The notes below the pieces were generated by a model that worked only from the letters and a program-made list of their open reading frames with translations, had not been told where the DNA came from and did not search any database. Made by a program: the position numbers and the translations under genes. Positions 1-7,519 of a stretch of 64,000 nt of DNA are shown piece after piece. How positions within the stretch are numbered: position 1 is the first letter of the stretch; every line of letters starts with the position of its first letter. This DNA is from Perlabentimonas gracilis (lineage in GTDB: Bacteria; Bacteroidota; Bacteroidia; Bacteroidales; Tenuifilaceae), in NCBI RefSeq assembly GCF_011174675.1, contig NZ_JAANIG010000004.1:62001-126000 (forward strand), read 5' to 3'.

Positions 1-60
1 CTATGGTTATCCCCTGCACCAAGTAGTTTACCTTATAATTTCGGGGCGGTATCAACCCCG

Positions 61-93
61 CCATATGGCCTATTGCCTTGCAATGGCATATGG
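61..93. repeat. Imperfect hairpin
   Basis: CCATATG-GCC-TATTGC on the left pairs with GCAAT-GGC-ATATGG on the right around a short centre, allowing two single-base bulges. It does not look like a rho-independent terminator because no T tract follows. It is the first of several inverted repeats in the 690-bp non-coding region. Confidence 0.6.
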
Positions 94-318
94 GTAATGG
101 TTTAAATAAATGCTTTTGATTGTTTTATATATTATTATGTGATTAGTAATGTATATATGTAAACAAAAGTAGCACTTTATACCGGTATTACCCCCCCCTA
201 AATTTATGTGTTAAAAAACACACACAAGTTCATTGAACAAATAATTACTTAGCAGAAAAGCAACACGTAATGGTAAAGGATTACCGTTGATGGTTTGCTG
301 CTGGGTTGATGAGAGAAA

Positions 319-351
319 AATCCTGACAGGTTTTAAAAACCTGTCAGGATT
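319..351. repeat. Perfect palindromic hairpin, CCTGACAGG family
   Basis: Two 16-nt arms (319-334 and 336-351) are exact reverse complements around a single central base. The core CCTGACAGG/CCTGTCAGG recurs in looser form at 9955-9980, and a related core occurs at 20035-20052, all outside the coding sequences. The pattern fits a dispersed REP-like palindrome family; that classification is inference. Confidence 0.75.
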
Positions 352-478
352 GGCATGCCGCAGTCTCCAACCAGCAACACTTGCTAATGATAGACCAACT
401 CTGGTGCAACCCACCTTTGGCAGGTAAACCTGAGCCAGAAGAGGAATAGTAAAAACTTTACCGAGGGGTTAAATTTAA

Positions 479-490
479 GGGCTAAAGCCC
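479..490. repeat. Short hairpin GGGCT-AA-AGCCC
   Basis: Five-bp arms around an AA centre. It lies 18 nt before a second hairpin that also has an AA centre (509-529), and the two look like a pair. Confidence 0.55.
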
Positions 491-508
491 ATTTTACTAA
501 AGATTTTT

Positions 509-529
509 CCCCTGCCCTAAAGGGCAGGG
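509..529. repeat. Hairpin with 9-bp GC-rich stem
   Basis: CCCTGCCCT (510-518) and AGGGCAGGG (521-529) are perfect reverse complements around AA. It is GC-rich and has no following T run on the plus strand; on the minus strand it is followed by GGGGAAAAATC, so a T-tract terminator is not supported there either. It is best read as a REP-like hairpin paired with 479-490. Confidence 0.6.
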
Positions 530-606
530 TTATTGACAGCCCCTGCCTATTTACAATTTCAGATTCCTCGTTGGGCTAAGGGCTGTATCCCTGCAGAACG
601 AAATAA

Positions 607-678
607 TCCGAGTGCGACGGTTGCTGAGCACTTCGGCTAGCACAGTGTAACACCTGCCGAAGCATAGTTGCGCTCGGA
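607..678. repeat. Long imperfect inverted repeat (about 72 nt)
   Basis: The outer arms TCCGAGTGCGAC (607-618) and GTTGCGCTCGGA (667-678) match at 10 of 12 positions, and an inner stem CTTCGGC (631-637) with GCCGAAG (656-662) is perfect. The two nested stems suggest either a small folded RNA or a miniature mobile-element-like repeat. It sits 12 bp past the stop codon of the EamA gene, but there is no T tract, so it is not a standard terminator. Confidence 0.6.
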
Positions 679-690
679 CTTACAAAAGGG

Positions 691-1602
691 TTATAGCCCG
701 CGCTTACGAATATTCCAGTTTAGTATTACCAGCGATAGCCCCACCAGCACCATTCCCAAAACAGCAATTAGCGTAGGATGCTCGTTGGGCAGCAGCAGCC
801 AGCTTAGCACAGCACCAAGCACGGGAATAATAAATTTCCACATATTAAGGGTAGAGAGCTTAACGCCAGGACGTTTAAGCAATGTGTACCAAATGGATAT
901 GGCTGCAGCGGAAAGGAAGCTAAGCCAACCTAGCGATAGCCAATACTCCAGCGGGAATGACCCCGACTGGTAACCCTCGGTTACCAACCCCAAGCCAAAA
1001 AGCAAAGCACCACCAAAAAGCATAGAGAATGAGCTGAGCACTAGTGGCGGAATACGACGCTTATCGGTAGCAACCAGCATATTACCAAAGCCTGCCAGCA
1101 GGTTATTGGCAATTAGTATTAGAATACCCACGCTCGCCATAGTACCAACAGCACCCATCTGCTTGCGCCCAAGGCTAATAACTACAATACCCAAAAGCCC
1201 CACCAAGATGCTCACCACCTTTCGCCGGTTAAGCGTATCGCCAGGCATGAAGAAATGAGCAACTATGGCTATAAAAAGTGGTCCCGAGCCAATGATCATA
1301 GCACCCAGCGCACCGGGAACCATATCAACCCCTCTGTAAAAAAGTGCGTACTGCAGAAAGGTTTGCACAAAGCCCACCAGTAGAATTTTGGAGATATTTT
1401 GCTTGGCAGCAGCTAGCTTTGCTCGCAAATTGGGGATAAATGGGAGAATTAGCAGTCCCGAAATAAAAAAACGAATTCCCGCAAACTGAAAGGGTGAAGT
1501 ATATTTAAGACCAATCTTAATGCCCACAAAGGCGGTTGACCACAGTATGCAGGCCACAATGGCAAGAAAGATGGTTGAGTTTAGTAATGGTTTTATCTTC
1601 AA
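691..1602 (-). CDS. EamA/DMT-family transporter
   Basis: An integral inner-membrane protein of 303 aa, the usual length for ten-helix drug/metabolite transporters. Hydrophobic segments run along the whole sequence, and the two-fold repeat typical of EamA proteins is recognisable: an N-terminal half beginning with a WSTAFVGIKIGL-type helix, and a second half ending in a helix with GMVLVGLSLVILN. The substrate cannot be told from sequence; family members export amino acids, metabolites or drugs. The frame opens with TTG (minus strand) because no in-frame ATG is near the first helix. The gene stands alone between a repeat-rich region and dusB, transcribed in the same direction as dusB. Confidence 0.85.
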   Translation of the reverse strand: MKIKPLLNSTIFLAIVACILWSTAFVGIKIGLKYTSPFQFAGIRFFISGLLILPFIPNLRAKLAAAKQNISKILLVGFVQTFLQYALFYRGVDMVPGALGAMIIGSGPLFIAIVAHFFMPGDTLNRRKVVSILVGLLGIVVISLGRKQMGAVGTMASVGILILIANNLLAGFGNMLVATDKRRIPPLVLSSFSMLFGGALLFGLGLVTEGYQSGSFPLEYWLSLGWLSFLSAAAISIWYTLLKRPGVKLSTLNMWKFIIPVLGAVLSWLLLPNEHPTLIAVLGMVLVGLSLVILNWNIRKRGL

Positions 1603-1705
1603 GACTATGGCTATATTTTATTTAGGTTGAAACAAACTATTAGAATATCGACAAATAATGTAGGGTTCGCAATTACGCACAAAGCTTATTGAACTCAAAC
1701 AATCG

Positions 1706-2722
1706 CTACGCCCATGGCGATGGATTAATGCTCTGATCCTGAATAAAGCCAGCATACCGCTCGGCAACCTGCGATAGCAATTCACTTAGCTCGTTGGGGC
1801 AATCGGTGGTTACCAGCTTAAGGCGCAACTCCTTAAAGTTTGGCAGGCCCTTGAAGTAGCTGGTTAGGTGACGGCGCAGCTCAAGTATTCCGCGGCGTTC
1901 GCCCTTAACCTCCATAGATTTGGCCAAATGCTCCTTTGCAATAGTTACCTTCTCCTCCACCGTAAAGGGCTTCATGAGCTCGCCCGTTTGTATGTAGTGT
2001 TTAATCTCCTTAAAAATCCATGGGCGGCCATAGGTTGCACGGCCAATCATAATGGCGTCAACGCCATAACGATTGAAGTACTCCACCGCCTTCTCGGGCC
2101 CATCAATATCTCCATTACCAATAATTGGGATTTGCATCCGTGGATTGGTCTTTACCTTGCCAATTAGGGTCCAGTCGGCTTCGCCTTTGTAAAGCTGCGC
2201 ACGGGTACGCCCGTGAATGGTGAGCGCTTTTATGCCCACATCCTGGAGGCGTTCGGCAATCTCTACAATCTGCTTGGTGCTATCGTCCCAGCCCAAGCGT
2301 GTTTTTACGGTTACAGGCAGGTGGGTTGCGTTAACAATTTGTCGGGTCATCTCCACCATCTTTGGGATATCCTTCATTATGCCCGAGCCAGCTCCCCGGT
2401 TGGCAATCTTTTTTACAGGACAACCAAAGTTGATATCAATAACCTCGGGGTTTGCCTCGGTTGCCATACGGCACGCCTCCACCATACTCTCAATAATGTG
2501 CCCATACAGCTGAATGCCAATGGGTCGCTCGGCATCGACAATATTAAGCTTCTTTTGGCAACTCTCGGCATCGCGTATTAGGCCATCGGAATTAATAAAC
2601 TCGGTGTACATCATATCGGCCCCAAAGCGCTTGCACAGGTAGCGAAACGAGGGGTCGGTTACGTCCTCCATGGGAGCAAGCAGAAGTGGTTTATCGCCTA
2701 AATCTATGTTGTGTATTCTCAC
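1706..2722 (-). CDS. dusB: tRNA-dihydrouridine synthase (DusB-like)
   Basis: An FMN enzyme that reduces specific uridines in the tRNA D-loop to dihydrouridine with NADPH. At 338 aa it has the usual length. The TIM-barrel start is clear (LAPMEDVTDPSFR, residues about 15-27), followed by the catalytic cysteine in NFGCPVKK (Cys101) and the phosphate-binding motifs GNGDI and MIGRA of the flavin site. The next residues, NRGAGSGIM, are the DusB signature after the cysteine. The start is GTG; an exact -7 promoter element lies 24 bp upstream on the minus strand. Which uridine is modified is inferred from the family only. Confidence 0.93.
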   Translation of the reverse strand: MRIHNIDLGDKPLLLAPMEDVTDPSFRYLCKRFGADMMYTEFINSDGLIRDAESCQKKLNIVDAERPIGIQLYGHIIESMVEACRMATEANPEVIDINFGCPVKKIANRGAGSGIMKDIPKMVEMTRQIVNATHLPVTVKTRLGWDDSTKQIVEIAERLQDVGIKALTIHGRTRAQLYKGEADWTLIGKVKTNPRMQIPIIGNGDIDGPEKAVEYFNRYGVDAIMIGRATYGRPWIFKEIKHYIQTGELMKPFTVEEKVTIAKEHLAKSMEVKGERRGILELRRHLTSYFKGLPNFKELRLKLVTTDCPNELSELLSQVAERYAGFIQDQSINPSPWA

Positions 2723-2745
2723 TGTAAATCAAAAATTTTGGGCTA

Positions 2746-2753
2746 CAAAAATA
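2746..2753 (-). promoter_or_regulatory. Bacteroidota -7 promoter element for dusB
   Basis: On the minus strand the sequence reads TATTTTTG, an exact TAnnTTTG match, 23 bp before the GTG start of dusB. No convincing -33 TTTG at the usual spacing was found. Confidence 0.55.
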
Positions 2754-2829
2754 GGCAGAGTTTGTCGAAGTTCACCTCAAAAATCACTAAAAATGTGAGG
2801 GTGTATAATTAGGTTTTCGAATAAATGTA

Positions 2830-2837
2830 TAATTTTG
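2830..2837 (+). promoter_or_regulatory. Bacteroidota -7 promoter element for the lipoprotein gene
   Basis: TAATTTTG is an exact TAnnTTTG match 19 bp upstream of the ATG at 2857. A -33 TTTG at the consensus spacing is not visible. Confidence 0.55.
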
Positions 2838-2856
2838 AGTAATTCCATTTCAAAAT

Positions 2857-3495
2857 ATGAAGATTATAAAATTAGCCATTCGCTCACTTGCCATCCTGAT
2901 GGTGTTTGCAGGCCTTTCCATTTTTTATGGATGCCCAGGGTGCGAATTCGAAATGCCCATTAGCATCAATTCTGCATCGGTTACGCTTATTGATAATACT
3001 GGCGAAAAACCCACACAAAGTTCCAGTGAGTTTCAACCTCGCGAGGCCATTGCGTTTAGGGTTACGTTATACGACACAACCGATTACTACGATTACGATT
3101 ACTATGCGCACAGCAAGGCTAAACCCTTCTCGCCAATTCAAGCTGCTTATGCCTTGTCGTGCAACGAAACCTACGTGCTACAAACACGCTTGGAAAGCAT
3201 TAGAATTTTCGCCCTACAAGATCTAACCGATGAGATTAAAACAACCGACGAGGTGACTGACCTATTTGTTGCTGAAATTGATAACTACAACACCTCGAAC
3301 ACCCTTTACTACACCCTGGAGAAAGTAGTTGATGCCCTTAATAGCTTTGATTTTTACTGGCAACCAAGAATCTCCATCGACTTCTTCCTTACACAGGAGC
3401 CAAGCAGCAGCTCGTTAAGCTTTGAATTGCACTTTCTGCTAGATAACGGAAAGACCCTCATTGTACCAACCCCCAACATCATAGTAATTAGTTAG
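2857..3495 (+). CDS. Hypothetical lipoprotein
   Basis: A 212-aa protein with a clear export signal: basic N-terminus, hydrophobic stretch SLAILMVFAGLSIF, and a lipobox-like IFYGC giving an acylated cysteine near residue 26, followed by a second cysteine. The mature part has no motif I can assign; it contains a Tyr/Asp-rich run around residues 75-85 and ends in beta-rich sequence. It is therefore probably anchored on the periplasmic or outer face of the outer membrane. The next gene starts 5 bp downstream and also encodes an exported protein, so the two are probably co-transcribed and work together. Function unknown. Confidence 0.75.
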   Translation: MKIIKLAIRSLAILMVFAGLSIFYGCPGCEFEMPISINSASVTLIDNTGEKPTQSSSEFQPREAIAFRVTLYDTTDYYDYDYYAHSKAKPFSPIQAAYALSCNETYVLQTRLESIRIFALQDLTDEIKTTDEVTDLFVAEIDNYNTSNTLYYTLEKVVDALNSFDFYWQPRISIDFFLTQEPSSSSLSFELHFLLDNGKTLIVPTPNIIVIS

Positions 3496-3500
3496 CACCT

Positions 3501-4352
3501 ATGAAACTAAAAAAAAGCATGGCAACCCTGTGCCTACTCGTTGTCCTCCCAACGGTGCTGGAAGCACAACGTTTTTTCCAATTCAACAAGGTTGCCTATT
3601 GGTACGGACACAACAGGGCTTGGCATGAAAGGAAAGCCCAAACATCCGATTTCGATTTTTTAGATCATATTTCCACAAACAACTCTCACTTTGGTCTTAT
3701 GCTGTCCCTAGGGCTGAGCAACAATTTCTCTGTTGACTTTAGGGGATATCGATTCGAAAACACATCGTACCACATAAAAGGCAATTTACTATATCATCTA
3801 AAACCGAATCTTGGCTTTTTGGCAGGGGGGTTTACATCCAACCAGCTGGTAAGCAACAGCTATAAAGACTTCTTCAACAACTACCCTAGCGGCTACATTC
3901 TTTTCACGCCAAACCAGTATATACCAGAACCAATTATAAGATATTCCCACTTGGGCTTATACGGCGGCTCATACCTGGAACTACGTTGGGGGCGAGCTAC
4001 CCTTTTGGGCTCGCTTTGCGTAGGGGCAAGTCAAAATGTACCATTCACCATTTTGGTTGGGCAAAAGAAACTCAACTCGAATATCCGCCGCGAGTTGGAA
4101 TACAATGCAAACCGTAATCTATTCCTTTTCGTAATGCCCGAAATTACTCTAGGTATCGATATCTTTGAACTCGAAAGCAGCACCTTTGGGCTGGAGATAA
4201 CGTGCAATGCAATGGTAAGTAACAAATCGATTAGCTATGAGCTTACCGAAAGGGTTTGGACCGCAAGCAACACAGAAAGCCAGAGCATTGATATTCCTTC
4301 GCGTATAGTAACCAACCTAAGGTATGATGTTTCAATTTTCTGGAAATTCTAG
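3501..4352 (+). CDS. Hypothetical secreted/outer-membrane protein
   Basis: A 283-aa protein with an N-terminal signal peptide (SMATLCLLVVLPTVLEAQ, cleavage after AQ plausible). The mature chain is rich in aromatic and alternating hydrophobic residues (for example FGLMLSLGLSNNFSVDFRGYRF) and ends in FWKF, which is compatible with a small outer-membrane beta barrel with a C-terminal aromatic residue. I do not recognise the family. It follows the lipoprotein gene by 5 bp, suggesting a lipoprotein plus barrel pair. The downstream CPBP frame can be extended to overlap its end by 29 bp, but a later ATG there is more likely. Confidence 0.7.
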   Translation: MKLKKSMATLCLLVVLPTVLEAQRFFQFNKVAYWYGHNRAWHERKAQTSDFDFLDHISTNNSHFGLMLSLGLSNNFSVDFRGYRFENTSYHIKGNLLYHLKPNLGFLAGGFTSNQLVSNSYKDFFNNYPSGYILFTPNQYIPEPIIRYSHLGLYGGSYLELRWGRATLLGSLCVGASQNVPFTILVGQKKLNSNIRRELEYNANRNLFLFVMPEITLGIDIFELESSTFGLEITCNAMVSNKSISYELTERVWTASNTESQSIDIPSRIVTNLRYDVSIFWKF

Positions 4353-4362
4353 CGAATCGCTC

Positions 4363-5292
4363 ATGAACCATTTCTTTCAGAAAGAGCTCTCGCCCGTAAA
4401 GGGCATCATTCTATCTATGCTACTGGCTTTGGCTGGTTTTTTTGTGTTCATCGCACTTGGAACGCTTATAAATGCCATTGTATTTGGTGGCATTGCCTCG
4501 GGGGTAATTAGTGGACCCGACACATCAACCCCCGAGGGTTTAATGGCCTTAAGGGTGCTTCAAACTTTCCAAACCTTTGGACTATTCATGTTTCCCGCCC
4601 TAGTGGTAGCATTCTTCAGCTCCAGCTCACCATTGCAATACCTCGGTGTTAAGTGCATAAGCAAACACTTTGCGATTTACTCAATTGTGCTAATGATTAT
4701 TTTCATTCCGGGAGTTAACCTAATTGCTTCGCTTAATGCACAAATACCACTACCAGAGTGGATGCTAGAAATGGAGCAAGCGGCTGCACGTATAACTAAG
4801 CAAATTCTTATTACCGATAATGTGGGGGTGATGGGCATTAACCTTTTTGTTGTGGCTATTATGCCGGCATTGGCCGAGGAACTATTCTTTAGAGGGTTAA
4901 TCCAGAAGTATTTAATTAAATGGACAGGCAATGCATTTTGGGGAATTGTTGTTGCAGCCACCATATTTAGCGCAATACATATGCAATTTCAAGGGTTTAT
5001 TCCACGACTACTTCTGGGGATGTTATTTGGCTACCTGTACTTTTGGAGCGGTTCTCTTTGGGCACCTATTGTTGCTCACTTAGTGAACAACGGGTTGGCT
5101 GTAATGGTATATTTCCTAATTGGACGTGGAGTTATTCCTCCCCAACTCGATACATTTGGCAATATATCGGATATGTGGCAAGCTGGTGTATTTAGCCTTG
5201 CTATTACCGGGTTGATGCTATGGGTGGTTTGGCGCGAGCGGGTTAGGCATCCAAATCAATCAGGCTTCGCTCCAACATCTGAAGTCCCTTAA
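4363..5292 (+). CDS. CPBP-family intramembrane metalloprotease
   Basis: A multi-pass membrane protein of the CAAX-protease/bacteriocin-processing (Abi) family. Predicted helices cover residues about 10-290. The catalytic signatures are intact: the EExxxR motif in AEELFFRG, the downstream FSAIHMQFQG histidine motif, and a final helix with AHLVNNG. Family members cleave peptides within or near the membrane, but no substrate can be inferred here. The open frame begins at 4324; I prefer the ATG at 4363 (309 aa) because it avoids overlap with the preceding gene and begins just before the first amphipathic stretch. Its 3' end overlaps the convergent gene at 5243-5292. Confidence 0.88.
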   Translation: MNHFFQKELSPVKGIILSMLLALAGFFVFIALGTLINAIVFGGIASGVISGPDTSTPEGLMALRVLQTFQTFGLFMFPALVVAFFSSSSPLQYLGVKCISKHFAIYSIVLMIIFIPGVNLIASLNAQIPLPEWMLEMEQAAARITKQILITDNVGVMGINLFVVAIMPALAEELFFRGLIQKYLIKWTGNAFWGIVVAATIFSAIHMQFQGFIPRLLLGMLFGYLYFWSGSLWAPIVAHLVNNGLAVMVYFLIGRGVIPPQLDTFGNISDMWQAGVFSLAITGLMLWVVWRERVRHPNQSGFAPTSEVP

Positions 5293-5977
5293 TCTCATTC
5301 TTACGGTACACATAAACCAAGCCATACTCCTGTGCTCTCTCCCTGCGCTCATGGTCGGGCAGACTCTTGAATGTCTCCTCCACCTCGTTCCATACATCAA
5401 GGATAATGGCATCGGCCTTCTTACGAAGCTCTTCGAGCTCTGCCTGGCTCCGATTTGTGTTTTGCTGTAGGATACGCTGATGGTTATATGCTTCGGCAAA
5501 ATTCTCGTAGCGAACCTTTACTACAGCAATGGTTGGATTGGTTACGGGCTGCTGTCCACGCGAAGTTCGACTTGTCTCGCCCTGTATAATCATTTTACCC
5601 CATTCTAGAAGATCTTTGTCGGCCGTTAGGTTGGGCAACTTGCGCTCATCTATATCCATTCCATAAAGCTGGCGAACTTCCTCGGGCAACTCACCTCGTG
5701 ATATGGCCATATTGAGCACCTGAATAAAATGTGAGAGGTACAACCTTGCCTTTTTGGCTACAGCCTGATACTCCTTGCTTCGCTCGGTTTGCTTGCTGTA
5801 GGCTGCTTTGTAAGTAGCAATGGCCTTCTCATAGCTATTAATAAAAAGGTCGGCCTTGGTGAATGCGCTTTGGCTAAATGCCAGCTTAAAGGGAGGCAAT
5901 TCGCGCCCTTTATTCACTGCCGCTTTTAGTGCTCGTAAGCGAGCTGTATCGGTGTTTGGTAAACGACGGTAAGGCAT
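5243..5977 (-). CDS. Conserved hypothetical protein
   Basis: A soluble protein of 244 aa with no signal peptide and no membrane segment. It starts MPYRRLPNTDTARL and contains long, highly charged helical sequence, including a probable coiled coil near residues 60-105 and another near 180-225 (Glu/Lys/Arg-rich). I know no function for it. The longer frame to 6052 would use a TTG start and adds 25 residues of low-quality sequence, so I chose the ATG at 5977. Its last 50 bases overlap the end of the convergent CPBP protease gene. Confidence 0.75.
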   Translation of the reverse strand: MPYRRLPNTDTARLRALKAAVNKGRELPPFKLAFSQSAFTKADLFINSYEKAIATYKAAYSKQTERSKEYQAVAKKARLYLSHFIQVLNMAISRGELPEEVRQLYGMDIDERKLPNLTADKDLLEWGKMIIQGETSRTSRGQQPVTNPTIAVVKVRYENFAEAYNHQRILQQNTNRSQAELEELRKKADAIILDVWNEVEETFKSLPDHERRERAQEYGLVYVYRKNEIKGLQMLERSLIDLDA

Positions 5978-6201
5978 AGCAACTTTTGGGTTTTTGGGTG
6001 AGATGTTAAGAACCTGTTGATAAAGTGCGAATGTATGTAATTTTAAACACAAAACAATACTATTCGCAAATTATTTGCTGAATATTTTCACCCTCATTAC
6101 TAAACGCTTGCATTGCGAAGCAGTCAAATACTGGCACAGGGCAAGCTATTCGCAAGTTTGACAACCTGACAATAATCCAGTGGGGTTGAAAAATAATTCT
6201 G

Positions 6202-6209
6202 TATTTTTG
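6202..6209 (+). promoter_or_regulatory. Bacteroidota -7 promoter element for kbl
   Basis: TATTTTTG is an exact TAnnTTTG match 39 bp before the kbl ATG. A TTG occurs about 13 bp further upstream, closer than the usual -33 spacing, so only the -7 element is claimed. Confidence 0.55.
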
Positions 6210-6248
6210 TTAATCAGTATTTTAAAAATCACATAAATCTATAAAAAT

Positions 6249-7433
6249 ATGTACGGCAAAATTAAAGAGAACCTTCAGCAACAGCTACAGGGAATTAAGG
6301 ATGACGGATTGTACAAGAACGAACGGGTAATAACAACCCCGCAGGGTATTGAGATTGAAACCAATGGCCAGCAGGTGCTTAACTTTTGCGCTAACAACTA
6401 CCTTGGCCTCTCAAACCATCCTCGCCTAGTGCAAGCCGCTAAGGATGCCATGGACACTCACGGCTTCGGGGTCTCGTCGGTTAGGTTTATTTGCGGAACG
6501 CAAGACATTCACAAGGAGCTCGAAAAGCGCATCTCGGAGTACTTTGGTACCGAGGACACCATCCTTTACATCGCCGCATTCGATGCCAATGGAGGTGTTT
6601 TTGAGCCTATACTCACCGAGGATGATGCCATCATCTCCGACGCACTAAACCACGCATCCATTATCGATGGGGTAAGGCTTTGCAAGGCGCAGCGCTACCG
6701 CTACAAGAATGCCGACATGGCTGACCTTGAGGAGCAGCTTAAGCTAGCCCAAGCGCAACGGTTCCGCATAATTGTTACCGACGGCGTATTCTCAATGGAC
6801 GGAAACGTAGCCCCTATGGATAAGATTGCCGAACTAGCAGAAAAGTACGACGCCCTAGTAATGGTTGACGAGTGCCACTCGGCTGGCGTAGTGGGCAATA
6901 CAGGCCGTGGTGTTACAGAGCAATTCAACATTAGAGGCAAGATCGATATTATTACCGGAACGCTAGGCAAAGCCTTTGGCGGTGGTTGCGGTGGATTTAC
7001 CACTGGACGCAAGGAGATTATAGAATTACTACGCCAACGCTCTCGCCCCTACCTTTTCTCCAACTCAATGCCGGCTGCCATTGTGGGTGCAGGCATAGAG
7101 ACGTTTAAAATGCTTGAGAGCAGCAACGAGCTGCACGATAAGTTGATGGATAACACTCAGTACTTTGTTAAGGCAATGCAAGAAGCTGGCTTCGACATAA
7201 AGCCCACCCAGAGTGCTATTGTTGCCGTTATGCTTTACGATGCCAAGCTATCGCAAACTATGGCTGCCGAGCTGCTTAACGAGGGTATATACGTTATTGG
7301 ATTCTACTTCCCTGTTGTTCCAAAGGAACAGGCTCGCATTAGAGTGCAAGTATCAGCGGCTCACAGCAAGGAGCATCTGGACAAGTGCATTGAGGCCTTT
7401 ACCAAGGTTGGTAAAAAGCTAGGGGTGATTTAA
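6249..7433 (+). CDS. kbl: Glycine C-acetyltransferase (2-amino-3-ketobutyrate CoA ligase)
   Basis: A PLP enzyme of the alpha-oxoamine synthase family; it cleaves 2-amino-3-ketobutyrate with CoA to glycine and acetyl-CoA, the second step of threonine breakdown. At 394 aa it matches the family length. The PLP lysine is Lys241 in GTLGKAFGG, with the aspartate/histidine pair in VDECHSAG and the substrate-binding NNYLGL near the N-terminus. Because KBL, serine palmitoyltransferase and 8-amino-7-oxononanoate synthase are related, assignment rests on overall similarity to KBL; no threonine dehydrogenase gene is adjacent. The gene stands alone, with its own promoter element and a strong terminator. 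Confidence 0.9.
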   Translation: MYGKIKENLQQQLQGIKDDGLYKNERVITTPQGIEIETNGQQVLNFCANNYLGLSNHPRLVQAAKDAMDTHGFGVSSVRFICGTQDIHKELEKRISEYFGTEDTILYIAAFDANGGVFEPILTEDDAIISDALNHASIIDGVRLCKAQRYRYKNADMADLEEQLKLAQAQRFRIIVTDGVFSMDGNVAPMDKIAELAEKYDALVMVDECHSAGVVGNTGRGVTEQFNIRGKIDIITGTLGKAFGGGCGGFTTGRKEIIELLRQRSRPYLFSNSMPAAIVGAGIETFKMLESSNELHDKLMDNTQYFVKAMQEAGFDIKPTQSAIVAVMLYDAKLSQTMAAELLNEGIYVIGFYFPVVPKEQARIRVQVSAAHSKEHLDKCIEAFTKVGKKLGVI

Positions 7434-7454
7434 TTGTTGTATAGATTGCATTAG

Positions 7455-7489
7455 AAAAAGCGAAAGTACCTTTATTACTTTCGCTTTTT
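7455..7489. terminator. Bidirectional rho-independent terminator
   Basis: A perfect 14-bp stem (7455-7468 with 7476-7489) around a 7-nt loop, with A and T runs at the outer ends so that it can act on both strands. It separates the convergent genes kbl and wecB. Confidence 0.9.
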
Positions 7490-7519
7490 TAACTTTATGG
7501 TAGTTACATTTAGCATAGT

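Larger units (their letters stand above)
1..690. other. Repeat-rich non-coding region
   Basis: No credible gene lies here; the short open frames run through hairpins and lack any family resemblance. The stretch holds at least five inverted repeats (61-93, 319-351, 479-490, 509-529, 607-678), a run of eight C at 191-198, and an AT-rich section at about 100-180. The density of hairpins is unlike any other intergenic space in the window. What lies to the left of base 1 is unknown, so part of this could be a long 3' region of an upstream gene or a landing site for REP-like elements. Confidence 0.7.

Noticed and set aside
211-414. Open frame on the minus strand
   Set aside because: It runs through the perfect palindrome at 319-351 and shows no family resemblance or start context.
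668-973. Open frame on the plus strand
   Set aside because: It lies antisense to the end of the EamA gene and inside a hairpin; no codon structure of its own.
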